From Homalodisca vitripennis (Eukaryota; Arthropoda; Insecta; Hemiptera; Cicadellidae), in the NCBI RefSeq assembly GCF_021130785.1, contig NW_025778884.1, positions 62,001 to 126,000 on the forward strand: 64,000 nucleotides of DNA, read 5' to 3'. Shown here piece by piece: positions 44,931 through 56,584 of the stretch. The position numbers were made by a program, and so were the translations under genes. The notes below the pieces were generated by a model, which was given only the letters and a program-made list of their open reading frames with translations, was not told the origin of the DNA and ran no database searches. How positions within the stretch are numbered: position 1 is the stretch's first letter; every line of letters begins with the position of its first letter.

Positions 44931-47041
44931 CCTACCTTTTACCAGAAATAAAAAAAAAAATTTTTTTATACAACATTTCACCTTACAAAGTTCAACCTTG
45001 AATATCCCTTAAACCAAGCAGATCAAAGAATAATTTCTTCCTACAATATGTTTACTTACAATTACTTACAATATGTTTACCTAATCACCTACAATAAAAA
45101 CAAGTTAAATTCAATTTAAGTTCAGAATATTTAAATTAGTACATCATCAATTAAGTTTACAGTTTAAAACACTAAGTTACTTCTCTAAACATTATTCTAT
45201 TGAAAACCATAATTTATTCTGTTAATTTAATTACACTACATCAAAACAATCAATATTTTAGAATCACTATAATCTTGTTACCTAACAGACTCAGCTATAG
45301 ATAAATCAAATATTTACATTTAATGTTTGGTTAAGTCCAAAACTGATGAACATATGTTTACAAACAAAGTTTAAAATGTAAACAAAACAAGAATTATTAA
45401 TGAAAGTTAAATATATATACTATGTTTCTTAACATCAATTAGACTACTAAAATATTATTTATTGTTACAAATCTTTGAATTTTAAAAACCTTAATTCTCC
45501 AAGTTTGTTTTGTACCTTTAAAAGTACATAAAGTATAATAACCTATTTTGAATTTATTACAATTAAGTCAAAAGTTTTAAAGATCCTTAAAACTAATTAT
45601 TTAATTATAACAAGTTTACTTTTACAATCAATAAGATACTAGGCAGTGTATAAACAATTGATTAATTTTAAAATGAATTTAAGCAAATACAATGATCTAA
45701 TATACAAATGATGCAAATACAATGATGTTTTATATTTATTATCATTAAATCAAAAATTTTAAAAGATCTTTGAAAAAGTAATTATTTAATTATTACAACT
45801 TTAGTTTAACAATCAATAAAATATTAGTCTGTACATAAACAATTGATTAATTTTGAAATAAATTTATGTAAGTACAAAGATCCCTATTTTTACATAATTC
45901 ATTCATTTTAAATGTTAAGTAATTAATCTAAAACTAACTATTTCGAAGAATCCAGATGTGGAAAGTTCGTAGATAACGGTCCTGGTTATTGATCGAGAGC
46001 AGTTAACAATCTTATCTCGGTCCTTTGTTTGCGATGCCCACTGATAATCGACAGTCGCTTCCGAGGACAGCTTGGACGGTAACGACGGTATACAGCTCCT
46101 GGCCAGGTCGCTCATCTCCTGCACCTCGTACATAACCAATGACTTCGTTCCCTGATGTTGCATTTGTCTCGTTCTCAGCAATCGTTCCATATGAAACATT
46201 TATTTAGAACCCTTTAAAAGTATATCTGTAAAGTTTAAATTATCAAATGTCCCTTTTTATTCACTCAGTAGAATTCTTTGTATACCCCCAAAACGTTTAA
46301 TTTATTTCAAAGCAAAATTAATTTTATCAGTGAACAACTTCATCAATCCACAGCACAAATTTTTTACCATAAGGAGCTTTCTACAAGATCATCTCTTCTC
46401 ATCTTTAACTGTCCAGTGCAGTGCTGTTAAAATAATGTTCTTTCTAAAAATTTTTGGTAATCATTGTGGTGCAAATTAATATAAAGTTAAATTCTTTTTA
46501 TTTTAATTTTTAATCAGTGCTAGTTACTTGTTAAGTTATTATGGATAACCAATCCAGGTAACAATTATATATATAAGCTGTATCCTTTTTCACTAATTAT
46601 TTTAATCTTAATTTAGTGCTTATAATGAGGTAATATCATGTTGTATTTTCTCACTTTCACTGTGTAAACATTTACTCAGGGTTGTTGGAAAATTTCATGT
46701 TATAGACCACAACCTGGGATTTCCACAACAACAAATACAGATTATTTTTCCATCCAAATTTGTTATTACAATCGGTAGGATAGGATTCACATTCACCAAA
46801 TATATATAGTGTGTCTGTATGCGTGAAATAAACACATGTCTCATTGTACTTTCACTCATATGGTAACATGTACGTAGATTTAATAAAAACATTAGTAATA
46901 TCTATAACTAATTGGTTTGTTTATCAAATCTCACATTATCACATATTCATTAATAGTACAAGTTTCATGTATTAAAGACTCACAGTCCATGTCCTACCCT
47001 GAAATTTACACCATACACTTTCTACACCTATATTCATTTTA
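44931..47041 (-). other. internal region of the LTR element downstream of integrase
   Basis: In Gypsy-type elements with an envelope gene, env would lie here. A 94-codon minus-strand frame (46,199-45,915) begins MFHMERLLRTRQMQHQGTKS. I see no signal peptide, furin-type site or transmembrane segment in it, so env is not claimed. The remainder is AT-rich with many stops. Confidence 0.4.
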
Positions 47042-47650
47042 GCACCATTGTTTTACCAGCTTCATGTTCATGCTGTGAACTCTCTTATATATATTTGCAT
47101 CTCTCAGATCTTGCACCACCAAACTGACATCTGAAATTACTGCAATAATTTTGTAGGGTCCTTCATAAATGGCATCCAATCCTTTCTCTGAAAATTAACT
47201 TTACAAAACACAATATCATCCTTCTTAAATCTAACATTGTTACCCATATTTACTTAGTTTCTGATTTTTCAAACATTGTTGCTTCAAAATTTCTAACTGC
47301 ATTGATTAATTTATTTTGATTCTTTCCCCGTAATTCGTTATCTATTAAGTCCTTCAGATTCCACCTCAAACTTAAACTATTATTTGGTTTATAATTAAAC
47401 ATCAGTTCAAACGGGGTCGATTTCACACTTTCATTAAATGTACAATTTTAGTGATAACTGAATTTTTCCCAAATCTTTAGCCCACACTCTTTTATTTTCA
47501 GAATAATAACCAATTAAAACTTGATTTAAATTTCTAAGTATCTTTCACTCTTATTCCCTTTTAATTAAAAAAAAATTTGTATTCTTCAGTAGTTAAACAC
47601 ATTGCGTTGTCATCCACTATACATTCAGGTAATGAGTAATTATTAAGTAA
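47042..47650 (-). pseudogene. integrase C-terminal remnant of the LTR element
   Basis: The minus strand reads PECIVDDNAMCLTTEEYKFF (around the second catalytic Asp of the DDE core), WAKDLGKIQLSLN, STPFELMFNYKP (the usual SPFELMFGRKP block), and then LDAIYEGPYKIIAVISDVSL with HSMNMKLVKQW, a post-core domain. There are several frameshifts. Upstream protease, reverse transcriptase and RNase H are missing. Confidence 0.75.
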
Positions 47651-47779
47651 TACTATTTTCTAAGGCTCTTATCACATTACCTGATTAGAAGGTACATTCC
47701 CGCAGTGGAAGGCACCAAGTGAATTTTATTCATATCTTCTACAATAATCATTATATACAGATATCCATCTAAGATGTTC

Positions 47780-47924
47780 CACATTGAATACTACCTCTAA
47801 ATTTAATAGTTGTCATAATCTTTTTCTTGACTCTACTGCCACAGACTGGTTTAGGATAAACACCCCTAAATTTAATTTCAAACAACAGTTCGTCTTTACT
47901 AAGTAGGTCCACCTTCAGCGACAT
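47780..47924 (-). pseudogene. gag N-terminal remnant of the LTR element
   Basis: The minus-strand ATG at 47,924-47,922 begins MSLKVDLLSKDELLFEIKFR, continuing GVYPKPVCGSRVKKK. This is the style of gag N-termini in insect Gypsy-type elements. It ends after about 45 codons, at or near the internal deletion joint that leads to integrase sequence. Confidence 0.55.
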
Positions 47925-48120
47925 CGTTCACTAATTAAAGTTCAGTACTGTTCACAAAAGTCACTTTATATTAGAGTTTATTCCTAACAGAATTATTTTT
48001 TATTAAAAATAATTTATCAATTTAATTTAATCTTCCTTAAAAATTCACACAAACACCAATCACTGTTCAAATCTCCTTCACATCAACCGCTCAATTATAC
48101 CTAGCAGAGTTGCGCAATTA

Positions 48121-49412
48121 TGTAACGTGTCTATAGTAAGGTTATCTTCTATAAACAAATCACAACTATTTTGTTTTTTTAGTATAAGAGCGATTAATTG
48201 TGTTCTGAACTAATAACCCTTTATTTTAAGAATGCACAAGTTCCAATGGAATTCAATAATTAAACTCAGTATAAAATAATAGTAATTTTAATAAAATTTA
48301 AAAATCAATAATACAGCAACGCCAAGCTATCTTTTTTACTTAGAATTTATTCTCAATTATTTCATGTTTTTTAACCCATCAAAAGTTCACAAGTCCAGTC
48401 TTAAAACTAACAATCAATCAATCATTCAATAATTGTGTCCTTCAAGTTCTCAGTGCTAATGTTTCAACACAAACTCAAAATAAAAATCTTCATTAAACTT
48501 CAAAATAAAATAATCTTCTTATAATATAAAATACAACAAATAATAAAATACGACTTCTTCTCAAAATAAAAATCAAACAAATTAAGATAATATTAATATT
48601 TAATTTATGAACAAAGACAATGTCCAAACCAGTTAAAGTCAAAATAGTATCAATTTCAAACTACTTATTTTCTGTAAATTTCCAATTTACAAATTATTGA
48701 ATTATCTAGAATTATCCGCTTGGCTTTGAATGTTAAATTTAGGAACTTGTTAAAATATATAGAATCTCAGAAGATTAAATAAATTTTTCTTTTGCAGTAG
48801 ATTATTCCTGATTAAACCAAATTGAACAGGAAAAGATCATCAAGTAATTTTCTATTTCAATATTAAATTCTAACTTTCACAGTACCTCGCACATCTGCTG
48901 AAGACTTCTCCAAGTAACTAAAATGACTATTATAGATTAATTAATTCAAACTTGAGACTTTAAATTTTGAAAGTAAATTTTAATCTTACAACTCAACAAA
49001 CTCAACCTTCTTCCCGAAAAATCAAAACGGCAAGAGTAGGCTAAACCTTAATACGTCTACACTCTCTGAGCACACAGCAAAGAATCCCCTGAAAACGTGG
49101 TTGAAGCCACCGGAAGGATCTAGAAGTCCCTCCCACCATTTAATCAAGCTAACATTGGCCAATCAAAATTGAGCAACACAATGTCTGAGTTGAATGGTAC
49201 CTATCCAACCCAGACATGTAACCTGTGCTCAATACCTACATACAAAAGGAAGCTTCTAGCAATTCCTTGAACCCGAATTGACAAGAAATTCAGCACTGCT
49301 GGAAGGTTCACAATCTTACAATTTCAATTACTATATAAAGTTTACAATTCTCTTAATTAAAAATAAAAATATTCCTATAAATAATTCAATAATATAGGAA
49401 GCATCCTATATT
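48121..49412 (-). repeat. 5' LTR (1292 bp)
   Basis: Direct repeat of 43,450-44,747. On the minus strand it is followed after a short spacer by TTGCGCAACTCTGC, which may be a primer-binding site although the usual TGG start is not present. Confidence 0.92.
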
Positions 49413-49417
49413 TTACA

Positions 49418-51240
49418 ATTATCAAAATTGAGAATGGTGTAGTACAAAAAAAATGGAGTAGTTTGATACAGATATATTCATGGGAAGTTGTTAGGCCAGT
49501 CCAGATATTCTGCTATGTTGTAAAATGGTCTATGAAGCTTGAAGATGTGCTCTGAAACCTCTTGATTCGGTTTTCTTGATTTCAGCAGGCAGTCTATTGT
49601 AGAATTTAGCACCAGCATATGTAGGTTTCCTTTTAAATCTTTCAGTGCTGTGAGAAACCAGGTTGAAGTCATTTGAATGCCTAGTACCATAAGAATGGAA
49701 TTGTCCATTCTGTACAAGGCCTTTTGAATTAGCTAGGCAGATGGTTTCCAATAGATAAATATTTTACCCTTTAAGGTGGCTCTACAGCTTTCCCTTTTTC
49801 CTAGACTATGCAGCAACCTCATGGCCTCCTTCTGCATTATTAGCACTCGCTCAAGGTGATCGTGCGATTAGGCCCCCAAAGCACGATGCCATATCTTAAG
49901 TGTCCCTCGAAAAGTGCATTATAGCTAGTTTTGGCTGCCTGAGGCAAGGCTGTAGCCAACATCCGTCTCAAGATGAAAAGTGAGCTGCTCAGCTTGCTGC
50001 ATAATTGGTCTAAACGATTAGCGCAGGAAATATGGTTGTGTAGTATGACTCCTAGATGCTTATTTGACTTAGCACAAGTAAATTAGGAAGAGCATGAATG
50101 TTATCTCTCTTGCTTCCATAGTTTATTTGTATGGTTTTGCTTTAATTTAGAACAAAATCATTGGAGCTGCAATAGTCAAGAGCCATGTTGAAAGCTATGT
50201 TTATCTGCATTTCAAGATACTCCACAACCCCTGATTAACTCATAAGGACAGAGTCAGCATACATCATGATTCAACAGTATTGGTCTGCAAAATAAGGAAG
50301 GTTGAAAGTGAAACGTATGAACCTTTCTGGGCCCAGGTCAGACTCTGGGGTACTCCTCTAGTGATGGGATGTTTGGTAGATTTTACTGTAAATCTTGCTC
50401 CGTTCCCAGATTCCTTCAATTCTACCAGCTGTTCACTACCCTCCAGATAAGTTCTGAACCAATGACATACTGTTCCCTAGAAACCAAGATGTCCAAGTTC
50501 ATCAAAAATAAGCTTGTGAGTAAGACAATCAAATGCCTTACTCATGTCTATATGGATGCTTATGACATTATTGCTTTCTTCCAGTTTCTTTAAAATCAAT
50601 TCAACAAGATCCACTAAAGCAGTTGAAGTTGATCTGTTTTGAAGGAACCCATTTTGACTTGTTAAATCAATGTTGTTTGCTCTCAGATGTTCAAAGATTC
50701 TTACAAGAATAACCTTCTCTATCATTATCGCAAAGGTTGATGTCAGCGATATCAGTCTGTAGATTCCCATATCACTCATTTGTCATGTTTTGTGTAAGGG
50801 CATGACCTTTGCAGTCTTCAACTTACTTGGGAAGCAACCTTCACTTAAACTGAGGTCAACGATGTGAAGTAAGAGTGAAAGTAATTTCTCCATGCAGTTT
50901 TTAACCATCATAGAAGAGTACTCATCTAGACAGGCAGAGGGTTTGGATTGAATTTTTCTTATTATTGTTCTCAATTCTCTTTCAGAAGAAGGTTGTAGCA
51001 CAGTTAATGGTATCCTGACATTCAGAGGAAATACTTTACTAACTGCAGGTTTTTCTTAAAGATTCATTTGTTTGTGTTTCATCTGCTATAGAGGTAAAAA
51101 AATGCATTAAAACTATTAGCAATTTCTGTTGCATCCTCAATTTTTGAATTGAAAATTATGATATGGTCTACATATGAGGTATTGGGAGGCTTTCTTTTTC
51201 CTTTCACTGTTTACCAGGGTCCAGATAGGTTTGTAAACAG
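49418..51240 (-). pseudogene. non-LTR retrotransposon reverse transcriptase, decayed
   Basis: Minus-strand order: a possible start near 51,240, then LQPSSERELRTIIRKIQSKP and MVKNCMEKLLSLLLHIVDLS (fingers); YRLISLTSTFAIMIEKVILV; QNGFLQNRSTSTALVDLVEL; IHIDMSKAFDCLTHKLIF (motif A). The motif C region is degenerate. The C-terminal NGQFHSYGTRHSNDFNLVSH and YAGAKFYNRLPAEIKK end near 49,478. Several frameshifts separate the pieces. The Gypsy-type element landed in its 3' UTR. Confidence 0.8.
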
Positions 51241-52192
51241 TTTATTATTGAATTATAAAGTAAAAATGTAATAGTGTCACAAGAAGCAATGTTTTATACC
51301 TTGTTTTACTCTGCGTTTTAAGCCTAATCATTAAAAAAGTCCATTATTTTTTTCATGATTAAAAGTTTTAGTTATAATCTACAACAGTGTATTTTAACTG
51401 TAAATTTAAGTACATCCAGATACAGAAATTATCACTTTTTAATGAGTCCCATGAAGGTTTAAAGGGATTTTAGTATTCACTTTGATAAGTTGTGGTTTAT
51501 CACTCACTTATGAACTGGTCACCTAGAGTGAAGAACAATTAAAATTAAAGGTTAAAATCTGTATTGAAGGAAATTCTTTTTTATGCATGTGACTGTGTTC
51601 ACGATTTGGGAGCCTGAAAATCGAACTGTGAATAAGGAACAGTATTTGAGATAGTTGAGACTTTTAAAGATAAAGGCTCCTAGATCATAAGAATATTTTC
51701 TGTAGATAACTTTGACCAATTAAAAATTCATATGGATTGTGGAGGTTTTAGGGTTATTTTAGGGTGTAATGTTGATCTTGATATAGTGGAGATGAATGTT
51801 ATAGTGAAAGAACTCTAATACCTATCTATGTTATGTCCAATATGACAAAAAATGTACACTTGCTTAAATTATGTTCTTAATTTTTCTCGGAGGCAAGTTA
51901 AGTTTTAAAGAAGTAAGAATGGTCACTGTTTTTTCCTACATCAGTTATTTTTTTATCCAAATCTCATATGTAGACATTTTGTAAGTTCGTTTGATGGACC
52001 ATAGCAGGAGAAGAAATAATTTATCTCCAAGCTAATAAATCTTTACTTGTATTAGTTTACCATCTTTTGTGTCGCCTTTACATACTGTAACTGCATTACA
52101 ATCTAAATTAATAAAAATGGTTGTGCAAGTATTGTTACTTAGGTTGAGACTTTACTTGGCTCAGCTAGTGATAGATGGATAAATGTTGACAG
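51241..52192. other. end of host-gene intron e
   Basis: AT-rich, with no gene recognised. The acceptor AAATGTTGACAG precedes 52,193; it has a weak pyrimidine tract. Confidence 0.5.
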
Positions 52193-52363
52193 GAGACTCC
52201 TGCTCCCGAGAAGCAGCCTGAACTGTCTGTACTGGACACTGATTTGGAGGACAAGTTGCCGAAGCTAATCGTGTGTGGGACAGATATGGGTGACAATGTC
52301 CCAAGGATTATAGTTTGTGAGCCGTTGAAGAGAGCCGACTTGGAGCCTTTTTCTAAGTCATCA
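52193..52363 (+). CDS. host gene exon f
   Basis: Acceptor GTTGACAG, donor GTAAGTA, 171 bp, phase 0 at both ends. It encodes ETPAPEKQPELSVLDTDLED, then KLPKLIVCGTDMGDNVPRII and VCEPLKRADLEPFSKSS. The twin LIVCG / IIVCEP strands suggest a small folded beta segment rather than coiled coil. Not recognised as a known domain. Intron e before it is 9 kb and contains the LTR and non-LTR nest. Confidence 0.82.
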
Positions 52364-53093
52364 GTAAGTAGTATAAAATGATAATTTTCTTAACCTTTTC
52401 ACAGTTTTTGACATAATATTACACATTGTTATATTGTCCTTGGTTTATTCTGTTGTCTGCTGTAATATTGCACAAGAAGAATTTATATGACAACCAGGTG
52501 CGGAAGTAGTCTAGGCATTCTCTACTAGATGTCAGCACTTCTTTGGCCCTTTGTCATGAATATTTGCACCTTGGTAAATTCATTGTAGTTACACAGTGCA
52601 GTCAGCTAAGTTTATTGGCTGAGCTTTAATAATGCCTGCTAGAAAAATACCATTTCTGTCTCTCTGCCTGTCTGTGTGTCTATTTACCTGTCTGCTTGCA
52701 CAATATCTAAAATATGAACTGACCTATAGATTTGAAATTGTGCATGAAACTTCATTCCTATATGAGGAACACTGAGTTCTATGATGGTGCATGTCACTCC
52801 ATAAGATTTGGTTGAGCGTTACAAAATATTTTTTCATAGGTCTAATGGCAATGGTAATATACCGGGATAAATCTATTAGTAAACAAACTCAATACATCCA
52901 TAAGAGATTTAGAGATTCAAATATGTGACATATTAACACATGCAGTCTAACCTATCCTAACACATACAATAGCATTTTATAGTAGCTTGGTGTATAAATT
53001 TTTATGATTTAAACACTGGTTCTTTGTGTGAAGTTTGTTTTAGACGATGGAAGGATTGTGAAGGAAACAGGATTTCAGGAAAAAGACCATCAG
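52364..53093. other. intronic stretch with a possible dispersed repeat
   Basis: 52,650-52,800 contains CTGTCTGTGTGTCTATTTAC followed by ACAATATCTAAAATATGAAC. This layout (CTGT-rich tract, then an AT-rich unique part) is common in dispersed repeats of arthropods. No gene was found. Confidence 0.35.
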
Positions 53094-53215
53094 GAAACCA
53101 AAGATGAATTGGGATGAAGCCAACATAATACATCGGGAACCTCATTTCTTTAAAAGAAAATTAATCGAGGCTACATACATTAAATTAGCAGACCAACCAA
53201 TCAGTCAAGATTAGG
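53094..53215 (+). pseudogene. short coding remnant, perhaps of a Penelope-like element
   Basis: An open stretch encodes KMNWDEANIIHREPHFFKRK then LIEATYIKLADQPISQD before a TAG. The WDxAxII....(F)KRKxxEAxYI layout resembles the region after the GIY-YIG motif in Penelope-type retroelement proteins. It is a short, isolated fragment and the call is weak. Confidence 0.3.
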
Positions 53216-53608
53216 CCGCTTTGGTTGCCAATTCTGAAAAATGAACTAAAAAGAAAATCAAAAGTATCAAACAGATTAGATATTTGTAATAAACCAATGC
53301 GGAGTCACGGTATGGTTTTAAGAAGTTCATCTAGCATGAAACAATAATAAAAAAAGGCCAATATTATGAGGATGGCCAATTCTCAAATACGAACGAGTAT
53401 ATAACCACAGTGGTAATACAACATGTTACTGAATTAACACGGCATGTTCCAACTTTGTATACCTTTATTAACCAATTTAATAAATATCTTTGACTCCAAT
53501 ATAATGTGTAAGAAGCATACAATTTTGATCCTGAACTTTCTGAGCATACCAAATAGTCCCTTGAGAGTTTTTTTATATAAAAAAATACTTGCTTGTTTAT
53601 TGTTGTTT
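53216..53608. other. spacer without a recognised gene
   Basis: Nothing recognised. Overlapping short frames on both strands are unremarkable. Confidence 0.4.
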
Positions 53609-55018
53609 CTTCAATCAATCAATCAGTAGGCTTTATTCGTGAACATCAAGTACAGAATAAGGGTCAACAATCGATAAAACAAATAAAAAAATTAAATCTA
53701 AGTAATACATAAGGTCATGTCTCTCCTTGGGATGTTCTACAACATGTCACAAATTCTTCCAGGCTGTAGATTGATTCTCTCAGCAACCAGGTCTTCAGGC
53801 TTCGATTTAGAATTTCAGGATTGTCTTCTTTCAGCTTAGGTGGGAGTAGATTATAGAGTTTCGCTCCTGCATATGATGGTTTTTTGGAAAATAGAGATGT
53901 CCTGTGTATTGCCAGGCTGAAGTCTTGAGCATGTCTTGTTTGCAGGCCATGAAGATCACCATTTCCAGTAAGTTCTTGTTTGGAGGCATGTACAATGACT
54001 TCAATTATATAAATAGCCACAACTGTCAATATTCTTAGTGTTTTAAATACCTCTCTACAACTATCTTGATGTTTGAGGGAAGCCATGATTCTTACTGCTC
54101 GCTTTTGAATGAGTAGGATCCGCTGAAGGTTCTTTGAGGACGAGCTGCCCCATAGGATCACTCCATATCTAACATGAGACTCAAAGAGTGAGTGATAGAC
54201 TGTCTTTGTAGTCAATTCTGTACTCACTGCCGTGGTTCTTCTCAGTACATACAAAGCGGTGTTGAGTTTTAAGCAAAGAGAATCAATGTGGCTGTCCCAT
54301 GAAAGTTTGTCGTCAAGAATCATTCCAAGGTGCTTCGTTTGTTTAACAGTTGTGCGATCTTGGGTGTTCCAGAGACTTTGTTCTTGTGCTTACCCAAAAT
54401 CATCTGTGTTGTCTTCTCTTCGTTAAAGACCAAGTCGTTTGCTATACAGTAATCATGAGCCATGCTGACAGATATGTATGAGGCCATTTCTAAAGCCTCA
54501 GCTGATTTGTTGTTGGATAGCAGCACAGTGTCATCAGCATACATGATTGTCTGACTGTAAGGTTCCATGAATGTGGAGAGGTCGCAAGTGAACAGAACGA
54601 ACAAGACTGGTCCCAACACAGACCCTTGGGGAACTCCTCTTTTTACTTCTCGTGAAGCAGATTTTATATTTACTGTTCTTCCATTAATAGTCTGTTTCAG
54701 TTCTACTATTTGTCTTCGTTCACTTAGATAGCTATGAAACCATTGAAGTGCAGTGTCTTTGATTCCTAGCCTGTCAAGTTTTGTTAAAATTAAACTGTGG
54801 TCAAGGCAATCAAATGCTTTGCTCAGATCCAAAAATGTGCTATTAACTGTGTTTCCAGCTTCAATGCAGTCAATAATCTTTTCTACAAGTTCTGTAAGAG
54901 CAGTCAATGTTGATTTTTCTGGTAAAAAGCCATGCTGTCCAGCAGGTAAAAGATTATTCAGTTGATTATTCAATTGACCCTCCACCAGAATCATCAGTCT
55001 AATAATATTCACTAGCAC
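53609..55018 (-). mobile_element. 5'-truncated non-LTR retrotransposon (Jockey/CR1-like)
   Basis: On the minus strand coding sequence is followed by a short 3' UTR with GAATAAAGCC and a tail of about three TTGA/ATTG repeats at 53,609-53,622. The 5' end is lost at about 55,018. It lies in host-gene intron f, opposite in direction to the gene. Same family style as the 8.8-10.7 kb element, with which it shares the LDDKLSWDSH and GVPQGSxLGPxLF blocks. Confidence 0.88.
53715..55018 (-). pseudogene. reverse transcriptase with one frameshift
   Basis: Two long frames make up most of a reverse transcriptase. 55,018-54,320 holds QHGFLPEKSTLTALTELVEK, LDLSKAFDCLDHSLILTKLD (motif A), KRGVPQGSVLGPVLFVLFTC and MYADDTVLLS (motif C, intact). 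It shifts frame near 54,325, and 54,323-53,715 holds GMILDDKLSWDSHIDSL, RYGVILWGSSSSKN and the C-terminal YAGAKLYNLLPPKLKED. One indel separates the halves; otherwise it is well preserved. Confidence 0.9.
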
Positions 55019-56145
55019 TAAAAATATTTGTTATCCAAAAGTTTGAATTTTTATTTTTTCTGTAACCCTCTATAATCTACTTTATTAGTCATGTTCATAC
55101 CTCACCACTTCAGCTTTACTCCTATTTTTCATTGATATTAAGATTTCAAAGCCCACTTATGGGGCATAATATTTTAATATTGATGTTGTCCTGTACTGTC
55201 TGCTTTATTTGTGCTTAAAAATCACGTTATTTAATGGGATTGAAGAAACTGTTTACTTTCAAAAGGTTAGTTATGTTTGGAAAATTTCTTATGCAAGTTT
55301 ACAACACAATGATCCACTAAGTGTTCTCATTTTATCACACATTGTTTCTGTTTTACAGAAAATAAAACTATGTTGAAAGTGTTTTAGGAGGCCAACAGCA
55401 GCATAGTTGTATGTGGTCTATCTAGTATATACTTGTAATATGTATTTGTTCAAACTGATCAATGTTTAAATTAAGAAAACTTCATATGAAACATTGTGAC
55501 AACACTATACAGACAATTCGTCAGCCCAAATATGAAGTGGCCTTACTGCCAAAATTGAAAAATGTGATAATATTTTCCCAGATCTTGACTTTAAACTATC
55601 AGAAAAAGTTAACCGTATGATGTAACAACATTAATTTGTGATTAAATGTATCCATGACAGCACTGATTGCTCATGAAAGTTTTACCCTCCTGAAAAATTT
55701 GTTTCAGCAGCTATGTCACTCTGTTTTGGGTGACAAATAGTGTAGGTCTGGAGTGTATTTGGTGTGGGAGGGTTCATGTACTTCAGTCTTTTAGTCTCAT
55801 CATCACATGATTTTCCAGACAGGACTCCAGACTAGTTTAACTTCTACTACTATATCATTAATTAGTACATAAAATATTAATACCAAATCAAATACAAGGT
55901 TAATACACCATAAAATCTTAATTTTATTCCAACTCAATTGTTTAGTGCAAAATACAAAAGTCTGTTTTAGAAGAAAAACGTCATCTAGTGGTAATGGTGC
56001 AGACTTTTAAGTGAATATCTCAATAAAAGAAACTTTTATGCTAATGATAATTTTTCTAGATAGAATTGGAAGCAAGGATTTTGTGGATATTTTACATCCA
56101 AAAAAATTAAATAAACTAAGTGTATATTTAATATTTGTTTATTAG
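55019..56145. other. end of host-gene intron f
   Basis: AT-rich with no recognised gene. Acceptor TTTGTTTATTAG precedes exon g. Confidence 0.5.
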
Positions 56146-56255
56146 GGAGGAGTTGGTAGTGTTGGTGAAGGTGCAGGTGTTATCCAGAAGTTAAACAAAT
56201 GTCTTGAAACTCAGCAAGAACTAGCTGCTGAAAATGCAGAAATGGCTAAAATGAG
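56146..56255 (+). CDS. host gene exon g: start of a coiled coil
   Basis: Acceptor TTTGTTTATTAG, donor GTAATG, 110 bp, phase 0 in, phase 2 out. It encodes GGVGSVGEGAGVIQKLNKCL then ETQQELAAENAEMAKM. A glycine-rich hinge leads into a heptad-patterned helix that continues in exon h. Confidence 0.82.
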
Positions 56256-56549
56256 GTAATGATTGAATTTATCTTATCCTGGACTTGACAACATTATAAA
56301 ATTTTCATATAATATCTCTTATTGCCTAAAGAACCTCATTACTGCTATAAAAATGAGGTTCATAGCAAGACTAAGTAAAGAAATGAGTGATATTTGGATC
56401 ATGCTCATTAATTGGGCCGTTATATACCACATTATTTGTAGATATGCAGAATTTTTAAATCATGTTTCTTAAGTCATGTTCCTTAATTACTTAATGCTAA
56501 AACTGGCCTTTTCAGACCCCCTCCCACTTATAACGGACTTATAACGGTA

Positions 56550-56584
56550 AAACTAGCCCTCTCAATACCCAGGAGGGCTAGTTT
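56550..56584. repeat. hairpin with perfect 12-bp stem
   Basis: AAACTAGCCCTC and GAGGGCTAGTTT are exact inverted repeats around an 11-base loop. A related unpaired TAACGG.CTTATAACGG direct duplication lies just upstream (56,529-56,548). Possibly the end structure of a small transposon. Confidence 0.8.

Larger units (their letters stand above)
43450..49412 (-). mobile_element. Gypsy-type LTR retrotransposon, internally deleted
   Basis: Two direct repeats of about 1.3 kb (43,450-44,747 and 48,121-49,412) enclose 3.4 kb. The 5-bp TTACA flanks both sides (43,445-43,449; 49,413-49,417). Orientation is minus: a purine-rich tract (44,748-44,760 reads GAAGGTAGGGAGG on the minus strand) abuts the left LTR, gag-like sequence lies next to the right LTR, and integrase follows. 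On the minus strand the LTR runs from AATATAGG to CGTTACA rather than TG...CA, a pattern seen in some insect Gypsy/errantivirus-like elements. LTRs differ by scattered small indels, so the insertion is fairly young. Confidence 0.9.

Noticed and set aside
45915..46199. Envelope gene of the LTR element
   Set aside because: Position fits, but no signal peptide, cleavage site or membrane segment is visible in the 94-codon frame.
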